A DNA stretch of 64,000 bases from Buddleja alternifolia (Eukaryota > Streptophyta > Magnoliopsida > Lamiales > Scrophulariaceae): NCBI GenBank assembly GCA_019426215.1, contig CM033406.1:4355001-4419000 (forward strand). Reading direction: 5' to 3'. Shown here piece after piece: positions 21,685 to 33,462 of this stretch; position 1 is the stretch's first letter, and the number at the start of each line of letters is the position of its first letter. A program made the translations under genes and the position numbers. The notes beneath the pieces are model-generated. The model worked only from the letters and a program-made list of their open reading frames with translations, searched no databases and was not told the origin of the DNA.

Positions 21685-22835
21685 AAGAGTCAAGCACTTA
21701 ATCTCTAAATAGATAGTTCACGAGTTAAGGAATTTAATTGGGCGTTAAAATTCAACTCGTATGACACCTGCTTTGACATGGAAGTGCAAATCGAACACTG
21801 ATTAGATCGTGAGAGCTGATGCTATGAATACAGTTAATGGAATCAAGATATTTGAACACAACTCGCATTAACCTGATCCCATGGGTATTTACTTTTTGAC
21901 AGTCAATGATTGGGATTAAGATTACGGTAGTATGTGTGAACTTTAGACCTGAGAAGTTATTTACAATGTGCTTGCAGTATTGAATATGTTATCAGAGTAG
22001 TTAGACCCGTATCACCTGATAGGTGGGGTCGACCTCGAAGTACGATTCACATGGTGCATTCAACATTGTAAGATAATTGTCAATGTAGGATTCACCGTTT
22101 TGATAACAAATGAGTATGTGACCTATACGATCATAAGTAATTGAAATTATAAAGTCTTTGGCCAAAGCATATAAACTAACTAGTGATAGTCACTAAGGGT
22201 AGTTTGGTAATTTCACATTATTATGATTACTGAGTACAACATCAAGTTCTATGAGTTTGACATATCATGGCTCTTACTTGATCGGGTCATGTCGGTGAAC
22301 AGTTTATATGCATATGGTAGTCATAATCAAGGTTCGTGATGACATGATCATCTCGTATTCAATTGGGCTACAATTTGGTTCCACAGTGCTGGCTAGGTGA
22401 CAACCTTATCCTTTGGAATCCTCCCACTGCCAATTAAATCGAGCCTAGAGAGTCGCGCTATGTGAAGAAAAGAAATGTTTTTCCATGCTAAGGGTATTTT
22501 GGTAAAATCACATTTGATGTGATTGACTAACAAAATGATGACATGATTTAATTAAAGATATTTAATTGGATTAAATAAATTAATTAAATCATATTAATTC
22601 ATAATTTAAATTAATTAGAAATTAATTGATAAGCTGAATTAAATTATTGTATTAATTTTAATTGGATTAAAGTAATTAATTAAAAGTCAATTGAATTGGA
22701 CTTGGATTTAATTAATTACCTATGGGCGAAGATGGAACGAAGCTCAGAAGCCCATTCCAAACAGGCTTAGCGGCCGCCTCCTCTTATTCTACCTAGGGGT
22801 TTTGTTTACTTAGTATAAGTTGTTAGTCATTGTCA
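21685..22835 (+). repeat. LTR A', truncated at both ends
   Basis: It aligns in order with the LTR at 24330-25726 through words such as AATTGGGC.TTAA.ATTC, AGAGTAGTTAGRCCC and GAGAGTCGCGCTAT. The LTR start and the 3' end of RNase H were removed by one deletion. The right end stops near 22835, just beyond a TATA-like stretch (AGTATAAG). Probably the 3' LTR of element G. Confidence 0.7.
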
Positions 22836-23251
22836 GAACTCTATGCAAGTCATAATTCAAAATATTGATGAGGTGTGTGTGTATAAAAAGGTTAGTGGGA
22901 GCATGGTCACATTCCTAGTACTTTATGTGACGACATCCTCCTAATCGGAATCGATGTAGGATTGATGCAATCAACTAAAGTTTAGTTATCCAATCAATTC
23001 ACCATGAAGGATATGAGAGAAGCATCCTACATACTGAGTATGAAGATCTACCGAGATAGATCGAATAAGCTGCTAAGACTCTCCCAATACTTGTACATCG
23101 ATAGAGTGCTAAAAAGATTTCCCATGGAGGAATCCAAGAGAGGGTTCTTGCCAATGGAACATGGGATCGCTCTTTCGTCTCCTAAGATAGAGCTAGAGGG
23201 AGAGGATGTTGTGTACAGCTTATGCATCTGCAATAGGTAGCATAATGTACT
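22836..23251 (+). pseudogene. Copia H reverse transcriptase fragment
   Basis: This is a 0.4-kb piece of RT close to the B-family RT: SGSMVTFLVLY, then a one-base deletion inside the YVDD box near 22928, followed by DDILLIG, MKDMREASYILSMKIYRDRS and SKRGFLPMEHGIAL. The frame is broken again near 23200. It ends at CATAATGTAC, where an Athila-like LTR begins. Confidence 0.8.
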
Positions 23252-24329
23252 TGATATATGTTATATTTACATGAGTTTTCCACCATTTATCGACTTGGTT
23301 TTGATTGTTTCCTTAATAATTTAATCACATATGATGCTTTGACCCTTGGTTTCTCCTATTTTCTAGAATAATGTAACATTTACAGGAAAAAAACAAGGAT
23401 TGAAGGTAAATCATGCAAAAGATACAACACAAAGTAAAACACAAAGGTGTTTGAGAGGTTTTAGTTGCGCAGTGCTAGAGTTTATGGAATAGATTTCTCC
23501 ACCGATGTCAAAACTACACTCTTAGTATACCAATGGAAAGATAAGAGGAAAATATAAATTTCTTATGTTGTAAGACAAAGATTAGATATGTAGGAAAGGA
23601 GGTGAAAAGGTCATCAGAAGAGACATCTTATGATGGAGTTCCCTCATTCAATGAATTGTGAGGTTTTATGTCTTTAACGTTTGAGTTAGGACTTTATATC
23701 TGCTTGAGAGTTGTAGATATTTCTTTAAGGATTCTACATCAACTTGAATCAGCTTATTCCGATATCATTAGAGAAAGTTATGCAAACAAAACCAAAACTA
23801 GCTGGAGCAGCAGAGACGAATGTCCATCCACGAACACTATGGCGTCCAAGGCAGAATGTGAATGCCGAGGCATTTAACGGTAAATGCTTTGGTGTTCGGA
23901 CGCGTTCCAGGCACTTTCAACACCATTTAGGTCACTCTTCAGCAAGTTTTTGCATTCTCAACACCCCTTTAGCCTAAAATAAAGAGAGAGATTGCTTGGA
24001 GAGACTTTTGGAGGATAAAATCACCCTTGAAGACACCGAAATCGAGAGAGGATGGAGGACTCAATGGGAAATCTACATCTCTCTTTTCTTTTAGAATAGT
24101 GTTAATTTTTCTTATGAAATTCATGATGTTGGGTTTTGTACTAAACATTGCTATGAGCTAAATCTTCTTTGATTAAGGCCATGGGTAGGCCAATTATGAT
24201 ATTTGATTGTTGATTTGTCGGTGTTTATTGAATTAATTTTGTATTTAGCTATGTATTCAATGTTTGACGTCTATGTTTGCATTTGCTTGATCACCAAATG
24301 TTTGATATAATGCTTAGGTTACAAACTGA
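23252..24329 (+). repeat. LTR C2, diverged Athila-like LTR, truncated
   Basis: The start TGATATATGTTATATTTACATG parallels the start of LTR C1, and the region AGCTAAAT...AAGGCCATGGGTAGGCCAATT matches the same part of C1 in order. It is cut at 24329 by the start of another LTR, and its last part is missing. The short ORFs inside have no family features. Confidence 0.65.
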
Positions 24330-25726
24330 TGTTAGGTGTATGCCCTCAATGCCAATGAGCAATTAGATTTAGTAGTGCATTAATAAGCTATTTTGTACAA
24401 ATGATTATATTTCTATTTATAAAGTTTAGGTATATGCCATTGGGGACAAATAGATTGTATAAGATATTCAATTATGTTGTACAAACTTATATTTAATAAA
24501 GGCATTGATTCTTCTGTTCATATAAAACTTAGCATTAATAAGTATTGAACAAATAGTCTGTGTGTATCAAGGTTGAATCTTCGCCCTTTATGGAATAAAG
24601 AAGTGGCAGAGGAAAAGTCTTATTCCTGATCATTTAAAAGGGTTTGCAACTCAAGGAATCTTAATTGGGCATTAAGATTCGACTTGTATGACATATGCTC
24701 TGACAAGGAGTGCCAGTCGAACACTGTGGGATACTGAGAACACGTGTCATAGATATATCAATGGAATTGATATATTCGAACACGGCTCGCAGTAATCCAA
24801 TCACATGGGTATTTACTCTGTGACCGTCGATGATTAGATTACTGACCATAATAGTATGCGTGAGCCTTAGAACTGAGGGTTCATGATCAATGTACTTGTA
24901 CTATTGAATCTGTTACTAGAGTAGTTAGGCCCAACTCACCATTTGGTGGGGCTGACCTCGAAGTTCGATCTCAATGAGTCAAGCTGCACTTGTGAAGTGA
25001 TCGCCAAGATGGGATTCACTGTCTCGATAGTAAACAAGAAAGTATCATGTACGATCATAGGCATATGAAATTATAAGTCTTTGGCCAAAACAATGAAACT
25101 AACTCATGTGGGACATGGAGGGTAGTTTAGTAATTTCATAATACTATGATTAAATGTGCAATATCATATTTAGTGAGTTTGACATATACCATGACTCTCA
25201 CTTGATCGGGATACGTCTGTGAAGGGCTTATACACATATGGTATTTATGGTCTAGAGGTTCGTAAATGATTCGTTCATTTCATACTCAATTGGGTTACGA
25301 AGTGAGTTCACAGAACAGGTTAGGTGATACTCACATCCTTTGGTAATTCCTCCGGTTGCTAATTGAGACGAACCTAAAGAGTCGCGCTATAGGAAACGAA
25401 CATGATGTCATTTTGTGTTAATCTTTTAGGAAGGTATAATTAATTGGATGTATTGATTTATTGGTTAAATTAATAAATTAAATATTTAATTTAATTGGAT
25501 TAAATTAAATTATATAATTGGAAAATTAATTAAATAGAATTAATTAATATATATTGGATTTAAATAGGATTTAAATTAAATATATATTTAAAGGTGGACT
25601 AAGTTGACTGGGCCAACTAAAGCCCAGCTACACGTCCAAAAGAGCCCTTGGGGGCGGCCATGAAGAGTCCAAGGAAGGACTCCTACTTGTTGCTTAAGTC
25701 ATCAGAGTTATAAGGTAACTACAATT
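24330..25726 (+). repeat. LTR A'', 3'-truncated copia LTR
   Basis: It starts TGTTAGGTGTATGCCCTC and aligns with A' (21685) and, more distantly, with the LTRs at 12456 and 45390. It ends near 25726, close to a TATA-like stretch, where an inverted B-type LTR end begins. No internal region and no matching target duplication are visible. Confidence 0.7.
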
Positions 25727-26150
25727 TGTTGGGTTGGGTTCTATTCCCCGGGTGGCTCGTGGTAGCGGAATTTAAAATTTAAACGTACATCCACCCGAAA
25801 CAAGAATAATGGTGTGCTCGATTATACTACAAAGAAGGTTACGAGAATTTTTCCCTTTCGATTAGATTCTCGCAGAAACGATTCAAATCTTTTCAACCAT
25901 GTGGTGCAAGTCCACACGATTTCTTGGAGGAAATCGCCCGTCAATCGTGTCCTCGGTGTTAGTCCTCCAAACGTCGCACCTCTAAGATGTATCCACACCT
26001 CGTTCAAGTCACCACCTACTTTGTTATTGGTGCTAGCCAATGAAATAGATCTAAGTCTAAAACCTAGGCTTGATTATGTGAAGGGATGGACTATGTGAAT
26101 CATTGAGTTCAACACATGAACAAAACGACGTCGTGTTAGAACAAGGTAGG
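25727..26150 (-). repeat. Inverted 3' end of a B-type LTR (B')
   Basis: On the minus strand this reads like the last ~420 bp of the B LTR: the ACGTCGTTTTG..CATGTGTTGAA region, GAGGTGTGGATACATCTTAGAGGTGCGACG, and the end GAGCCACCCGGGGAATAGAACCC..CAACA. It is more diverged than the three main B copies, so it is a related subfamily. Both sides abut unrelated repeats. Confidence 0.75.
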
Positions 26151-26155
26151 GGCGA

Positions 26156-26681
26156 TTTTGTGCTCAAAGATGACTCGGGAGGTAGCATCAACCTCCTTCC
26201 TTACTCTATTTTTAAGAAGCTCGGCCTAGGAGATCCTATACCAACATCTATGTCTTTGCAATTGGCGGATCACTCAATCAAGTACCCAAAAGGAATCATC
26301 GAGGATGTCATTATACAAGTCGACAAGTTCTTCTATCCAGTTGACTTCGTGGTTCTCGAGATGGATAAAGACATTGATGTTCCCATGATCTTAGGAAGAC
26401 CTCTCCTAGCCACTAGTAATGGCAAGATCGACATGGATAAGGTTAAGTTGACATTGAAGGTAGGAGATGAAAAGGTTATATTCGATGCTTATAATGATAG
26501 GAAACCATACATGGATGATCCTACTTGTTTAAATATCGATGCACTTAACCCTTTGATTGATGAGAAATGTGCAAGTGGCAAGACTAAGTGTACTCTCGAG
26601 TTGGACGACGAGGTTCCCGATGAGAAACAAGACAAGGTGAGAAAAGAGGATTTATGCATGAAGTACATTCCACCATGTTAA
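26156..26681 (+). pseudogene. Ty3/gypsy Athila-like protease segment
   Basis: About 175 residues match the aspartic protease region of plant Athila-type gypsy polyproteins: a D-S-G active-site triplet (26172-26180, in DDSGGSINLLPYS), KKLGLGDPIPTSMSLQLADHS, IIQVDKFFYPVDFVVLEMD and PMILGRPLLATS. These elements commonly have DLGAS at the active site; here the triplet reads DSG followed by G. The frame is open to KYIPPC. RT, RNase H and integrase should follow but are missing: within 200 bp comes the Athila 3' region. The N-terminal side is joined to an inverted LTR fragment, so Gag is absent too. Confidence 0.82.
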
Positions 26682-27911
26682 CGTGTTCGTGAGATCGATA
26701 AGACAAATCCGGCATGAAGAGCTAATCTCAAAACACCGCAATATGAGTGGAGGCGAGTGGGGCATGAGGATAAAGGACAAAATGGCAAGGATATTGTCGT
26801 GCTAAATGGACCACCTATTTGAACCTCAAAGAGCACAAAGTTAAACTAATGACTATAAATAAGTGCTTCTTGGGAGGCAACCCAAGTTTGTAAATTTTGT
26901 TTTCTTTTTCCTTTCATTTCTGTCTTGTTTAGTTTGTTTCTTTATGTTATGTTCAAGCATGCACTTTTGGCATGCTTCTCTTTGAGTCTTGATGGTTTTG
27001 GATTGTGAGTACATGACATGTAGTAGCCAAGTTTTGCTTTGGAAAATCTATCGTTGCGTGTTTGAGCTTGGAATGGATTTCATGTGAATAAGGTTTGCTT
27101 GTTAGCATCCTTGGTGTAAGTACTCTCGTTTACCTTTTTGAGTGCTCATGGTTGAGTCAACATTAAGGGAAATGTTGAGTTTAAGTTTTAGGGGGGAGGG
27201 GGGGCGGTTTATGAGTAGTGCTTATCGATTTTATGTGTCGTGTGATCTTGTTTTTAACTCAAATTTGGGGGAATCGTTGCTATTGCATGTGTTTCGTACT
27301 AATTTTTGTGAAAATTCAAGCATAACAAATTATTTATTCTAGGATGTTAGCTTGCCAATTATTGCAATTACACTTGAGAACTCGAGACAATGGCATGATA
27401 TCTTGTATGTTCTATTAATGGTCTAATATGAAAGTACACATCTTGATTATGCTCATTTTAACCTTAGTTGAGAGTCAATCTTCCTTAGATGATACACGTT
27501 GCACATAAATCGAAGGTAGAGGGAAGGAAAGGATTTCCCATCCCAAGACATATGAGGGGCATCGCTCGGATATATTAACCTAGACTTTTCATTTTGTTTT
27601 GAGATGATTAATTGCTTATGGGGCCATAATTGTTTTAGTGGAATGAATAGTTTAAAATTGATTAGTATAACCTCGAGAATTTGGTCAGGCCAACGAGTAT
27701 TGGAGGTTACCAAAGCACCATTACCTACAAACTATACTCGTTAAGCTAATTTGCTTTGCTCAAGCCAATCGGGAATGAGTTGAATAATAGACCTCGTTCT
27801 ATTTCGTGGCCTTTGCAACTCTGGTGATTAAGTTTGTAGGAGTGTCTTAACACTTAGCACCCTAAAACTGTCCGGTTTAGGAGTTGTTGACCCAAAACCC
27901 GTTACATGGGT
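26682..27911 (+). other. Athila-like 3' untranslated region, part 1
   Basis: GGGAGGCAACCCAAG at about 26873 is a word often seen downstream of pol in plant Athila-type elements. Several purine-rich runs follow (about 27190-27207 and 27268-27282), also usual there. No RT, integrase or env-like ORF was found. The target duplication TGGGT (27907-27911) marks the solo LTR that splits this region. Confidence 0.65.
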
Positions 27912-30801
27912 TATAACACCCCAGATTTTTACTTATTTATTTTATAAATTTGTATTATCTTAGCTATTGATTTAAATCTTAAAAGAGAAATACCTATTTG
28001 GACTTATTTTACAATATTTTATAAGTTCAGGGGTTAATGTGCAATTTTTATATTTTATGAGTAACACCCCTATTTCAATAGTTTCCTTAATTCAATATAA
28101 ATATTGTTCACTTCTAATTTTTATACTCGGACATAATCGTTTGGGCTCAATAGATAGAGATTCAAATTTTATGTTTCTAGTAGCACTCAAGTGAAGTTAA
28201 GTAAATTTCAAGGACTCAATTGTAAAATTGAAAACGTTTGATTGGTTGTCTTCATTGATCAGCTAAGTTGTGACACCTAAGGCTCTTGTACTTCACATAT
28301 TCCATTACCATGTGTAGTACACCTACCTATTTAAAGAAAAATTACAATCAACCATTCATTTTCACAACTCCACATTTCTGCAGCAGCTTCTTTGGAGGTC
28401 AGTTTGGATATTCAAATGTTGGCCAAAATTGGAATTCTTTAACTCAAATTAATTCTAAGAGGACGAGAAACAAATATATAAATTCCTATTTTTCAAATTG
28501 GCTTTTAAAATTCCATAACGTACCACCGAATCACCACTGCCTCTGTTGAGTTCGCAGCACCTGAAACTTCTGTTTATGTTCGTGCAGCTAGAAACCCTGC
28601 TTCCAGTAGTTTGATCATACATGCAATCCCACCATTGGAAAGATCTCTTCGTGTAGATGATGTTACTGGTACGTTTTGATGGTTTTGGTAAATAAAATAT
28701 TACATAATTGGAGTTCAAAGCATGAGTGCCACGGCCCTGTTTTCAGCACATAAATTGTTTACCATTTTTGTTTTATCTTGCAAACAACCTTCTAGTGGTC
28801 CAATTGCTCTTGAAAGACCATCATATGAAAGCTATACAAGTTTATATATGTTTACGAATGGATATTTCTCCAACTCGATCCTAAATCTGTCTAGAATTAG
28901 CCACCAAATAACCACTGCCAGTGTAATGTTTTGGTTTCCAGAAATTGTTGTTCACTTTGTTTTGACCAGAAACGAACCTTAAATATCTTCTTTTGTACAT
29001 GCAAGAACACCATTAGAACGCCCTGTGAGTGTAGACGTTTGTAGGTATATTTATTTCCAAAATACAGGATGTATTGATACCAAAAAGTTGATCTGGTTAC
29101 AAGCTGCCAGGCTATACCTGAAACTGGCAGGTTCGGGATATTAAATTTGAGGGCTTGGTTCACCTCGTTTCGGACCGATTCTTGGGAAGAAGTTTGATGG
29201 TGAGCAATACTAACTTGTTGGTAATCTATGAATATCAAGCCTAGTTGTTGGTTATGAAGTTAAAGGGAAGAAAAGGATGTAACAGTGGAGATGCGCGACA
29301 ATTAAGGCACACGGTAGAGCTATCCCGAGTACTCTCGTCCATGGGTGAGCAATGGAGTTTAAAGATTCTTAGACTCTATATCAAGTTGCTGGATATATGG
29401 GTATGTGATGAGTAAGATATCTTAGCCTTAACCTTTGGTAAATTTCGTGACTAATCGAATCATATTGAGAATTGAGTTTTACCAGATAACTTGTGTTGTG
29501 GGCATATTTTAATTGCATCCTTATTTAGAATAGGTGCTTGTCTTGTGAGAAATTTGAGGACAGGTGGTTTAACAAGTTGATAGCATTGGGGGATGATCTT
29601 CAGTAGCTCGGAAGTGTACCGTGAGTTGTCTCCTAAAAATATATTTATAAGTCTTTCAAAACTGGAAAGAAATTTTACTACGTCGTATATATATTTATAC
29701 GCATTTGTCATTGTTTGATCTTTCATCAAATGAAAATGATTTCCAATGCTTTTCAAATAATTTCTAAAACACTTTTGCTTAACCATTTCATTGTAAATTT
29801 TGGCAAAGTCATGAATCATTCAAAATGTATATTTTGTGAAAATACTTTCCAAGAAAGCATCTCTTGAACATCGGTTTTAACACTTATTCAATAAAACTGA
29901 CTGATTACTAAATTATGAGCCTAAAGGCTACTATTGCATCAAAGGTGAAATTATGTGATTGCATATTGTATATGGTTGAGTGTCGGGCCCAAATGTCGGG
30001 CGTGGATAGGACAGGCACAGGCCTACGGTCTTAAAAGGGTTCCCGCTATCCACGGCCAAATCCCAACACCTAAAGACGGAGTGTTCTAAGGGTGACTGGG
30101 TCGTAGGAATTGAATTGTGGCATACTCGGGATATGACCAAACGGGCTTCGCGAGCCTAAGTGGGGAGGCATAAGGTGATGGCTTTTAAGCCGATTGTTCA
30201 GGGGTGACAAGGAAGAAACAGCGGGACCCAAAGTGCTATGAGCAAAGTCATCGGACGCGATGCTACTACTAACATGGCCCCCTACTGCTTAAATGTGAAA
30301 TGTAAAGGTTACTGTAACTGCCTATTGATTGAATGCATATACTAAAGTTTTGGTGTAATATCACCTATTGCTTAACTGCTATCATGAACGCAAATCATTT
30401 TAACTCTTTCAATGATTTTCTGAAAAATAAAAACTATTATTGATTTCACCACATTAACTTATGATTTTGGGTCTACAAACTATTTTAAGCACCTTTCACA
30501 TGAACACTGGCGCTCACAAAGCCTTTGCTTACGTATTTCACTTTCTTCCTTCCAGTTAGAGGTGAGTTGAGCAATGAGACTGGCTTGGAGGATCATAAGT
30601 GTAGACATGGGCAATCTTAGAGGTGAGTATTGCAGATTGAGCCATGAATAGTAAGTTACTTAATATGTTTGGTTGACATCAGGGCTGTGACCCTACGAGA
30701 TGAATTGTTGAAAGTGTGTTAGATTTTGGAATGAATAACTTTATTGAAAGGTTCACGCTTTTAGTTTAGGCCCTTTCAGGGCTGAAAATTGGGGCGTGAC
30801 A
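27912..30801 (+). mobile_element. Long solo LTR of a chromovirus-like (Tekay/Del) gypsy element
   Basis: This 2890-bp block starts TATAACACCCCAG (TG changed to TA) and ends GGGGCGTGACA, both usual for Tekay/Del LTRs. It is flanked by the 5-bp duplication TGGGT (27907-27911 and 30802-30806). No gag or pol is inside, so it is a solo LTR left by LTR-LTR recombination. The small ORFs within it lack family features and codon structure and are not annotated. The region 28290-29090 contains a diverged internal duplication. Confidence 0.85.
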
Positions 30802-31419
30802 TGGGTGGAAAAGGAGATCTAAGGGGGAAGAACATCGCACGAGGTCTTATCTTGTTATGAACTTAAGTCTTTTCAAAGCGTGTTAATGTTAATGTAAAGT
30901 GAATGGAAAGAAACACAACTATGACCTTAAGGTTTTCTATCATTCGATAAGGTTTATGATTTATCGAAAGTTGGTAGATATGGGGAATATTTTCGAATAT
31001 GGTAGGGATGCCTTTCGATCATAATACCCTAGATCTTATCTTACTACACCCTTTGAAAATTGGTTCGATTTTAGGTGTCGAATGAGCATTGTCTTCATTT
31101 GTGTATATGTTGTTGAGCTTTATTGTCACTTGATTCATGCCATAGCATCATATTTCTTATTTCGAGTTGTCTTGGTTGGTTCGAGCTAAACATCCTTAGA
31201 TTTTGTGGGTATATCGTATGCAAACCCTCACGAGACTATAACTGATCCTTTAAGGTAACTCAAAGGTTTAAAGGTTTGTTGCACATGCTAAGTGCAACCG
31301 TTCACTCCACGAAAGTGAGTTAGGTAATTTCTTTTTGTGTTTTTCCCTTATTTGATGATGATCTCGTATCTTATGGCTTTTATTTCTCGAGGTTGAGAAA
31401 TTGATAAGTTTGGGAGGGT
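30802..31419 (+). other. Athila-like 3' untranslated region, part 2, with polypurine tract
   Basis: This resumes the region split at 27911. It has no coding sequence and ends in AAGTTTGGGAGGGT (about 31406-31419), a polypurine tract typical of Athila-type elements, directly before LTR C. Confidence 0.65.
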
Positions 31420-33015
31420 TGGTAAGAGTCATTTTTACGTGTTTTTAGGGCCCTTACGTTTATATTTTAGGTTCATTTATTGCTTGATTCCTACCACTTG
31501 TGCGTTTAATTCGTGCGTTAAGTTATTTCAGGCCTTAAGTGGATGCAATCGAAGAAAGGGCGGAAAAACGACATATAAAACAAGTAGAGGCCAAGATTCT
31601 TTGCACCTCCACACCCAAGCATAGCCATCACCACACCTAGGAGCCCGAAACAAGCAAGAAATAAGCTGAAGTTACGCAAAATGGCGCCTAGGCTCCCTTT
31701 TCCCATGCCTGGGTGCCGCATCTTCCAAGTTTGAGCACCATTTCTATATGTTTAGAAACTGAATTTGATGAAGTCTCCTTCTATAAAGTTGTATATCTAT
31801 GTCTTATCTTCATGTGAGAACTTGAATCACCAAAATTGGAGGTCTGTGAAGAAAGTAATGAAGGAAACAACATTACTGCGCTAAAAAACAAGAAAACAGT
31901 TCAGATTTCGACGCCACTTTCTCACGCCCAGGCACCACCACCACTGCATCTAGGCGCCATTATGCGTGCCTGGGAACCCCACAACTTATTCTCCAAGTTA
32001 TTTGTGTCACCTGGACCGTGCCTAGGTGCCATTTTGGTCACGCTTGGGCACCGGTATAGCAGCTTTGAAGAGTATAAAGGCCAAAAATCAAAGGAAAAGA
32101 AGGGGATTCAAATTCTAACCAATTTTTGGGGATTTCCTTGGATTGGGACCAGCTTATCATCAACCTTGAAGAGCAAGAGAAGAGGGAAAGAAGAGATTGA
32201 AGCCTCCAATCAAAGATCCGATCATCAATCGAGCATAGGGAGTTTCTTAACTTAGATTCATTTTTGTCTATGAACATGAATTTTATGTTTAGCTTCTCCT
32301 TTATGCATTTTATGAGATAATTTGTTGAACTAGGGCCATGAGAAGGCCACGTTGTTAGTATTTTTATAATAAGATCATTTTCCATTTCAATTCATATATT
32401 GCTGTGTGTTGTGATTTTGTGATTGAATGCCTTGCATATGCTTGATCAACATGTGTTTGATATCATGCTTAGGTGAATTATTTGAGAGAAAATAGACTTA
32501 GGGTGCAAGAATCACAACATCACCGACCAAGGAGGAATTGCCCTAGACATAGGTAAAGATTCTCGGGTGAAGCTGTTCATTTTTTAAATCGAGGAAGCTC
32601 TAGCTCGTTAATGCATGCTTAGTGATTAGATTTCTGGGTAGACATATTTAGGAAACCATCATTTGAGCATAGGAGTCTATCACGAGACATCGGTTATTCT
32701 TTACCTTAAGAGCTTTCACCATAGCAATATACGTCTAATGAATTGGTAGTGATCTTAGGACGACAATACGCAACATGTGCCCAAACATGAGCTATAGTTA
32801 CATCTCCACCTTGAAAGTTTAATGTCTCTTTGCTCTTTCTTTAGCTTATTCTGCTTTCCTTTTTAATTAAATCTTTAATTTACTTACGTTTGTTATCAAA
32901 AATCATGAACTAAATAACTAGTTATTGAGGTTCGACAACCCAGACTTATTGCCCATTTTATTACTATCACGACTAGTACACTTGCTATTAATGCATGTTA
33001 GCTATTAGCATGTCA
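31420..33015 (+). repeat. LTR C, 3' LTR of the Athila-like element
   Basis: This 1596-bp LTR starts TGGTAAGAGTCATTTTTACG and ends TTAGCATGTCA. It matches C1 (15807) and C3 (42154). Because a polypurine tract and Athila-like internal sequence precede it, it ties the C family to Athila-like elements. A TATA box candidate (TATAAA) is at 32073-32078. The right flank is RNase H of copia I, so this element entered I; the matching left flank is lost. Confidence 0.85.
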
Positions 33016-33462
33016 AAAGGTTTCTTGCCCATGAGACATGGGGTGCACCTTTCAAAGTCTATGTCTCTTCAAAGTAAGAAAGATAGGAAAGAAATGGGTA
33101 CAGTGTCCTATGCGTCTACAGTGGGTATTCTGATGTACGCCATGTTATGCACACGGTCTGACATAGCCTATGCAGTGAGCGTGGTAAGTCATTTTCAGGC
33201 TAGACAGGGAAAAGAACACTGGACCGCTGTAAAAAATATCCTCAAATATCTAAAGAGAACTAAGGATATGGTCCTAGCATATGGACATGGAGATTTGAAT
33301 GTGGATGGATATACTGACTTAGATTTCCAATCTGATGCAGATGATCAAAAATCCACTTCAGGGTTTATATTCATACTCAATGGTGGAGCGATAACTTGAA
33401 AAACTTTCAATCAATGTAGAACCGCTAATACCACCACTAAAGCAGAATACATAGCAGCGTCT
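33016..33462 (+). pseudogene. Copia I RT end and RNase H, part 1
   Basis: This starts at SKGFLPMRHGVHLSKSM and runs through MYAMLCTRSDIAYAVSVVSHF and the RNase H aspartate region (DGYTDLDFQSDADDQKSTSGF). A TGA replaces the expected Trp after GGAIT at about 33397. It stops at TKAEYIAAS, where element B2 is inserted; bases 33458-33462 (CGTCT) are the left target duplication. The gene resumes at 45046. Confidence 0.88.

Noticed and set aside
28286..30140. Several 60-119 codon frames on both strands in the 2.9-kb LTR
   Set aside because: No motifs and no consistent strand or frame; the solo LTR with target duplications explains the region.
22836..33462. RT piece H (22836-23251) and copia I (33016) as two halves of one element split by the Athila-like element
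   Set aside because: H resembles the B family and overlaps the region covered by I, and the expected matching target duplication is absent.
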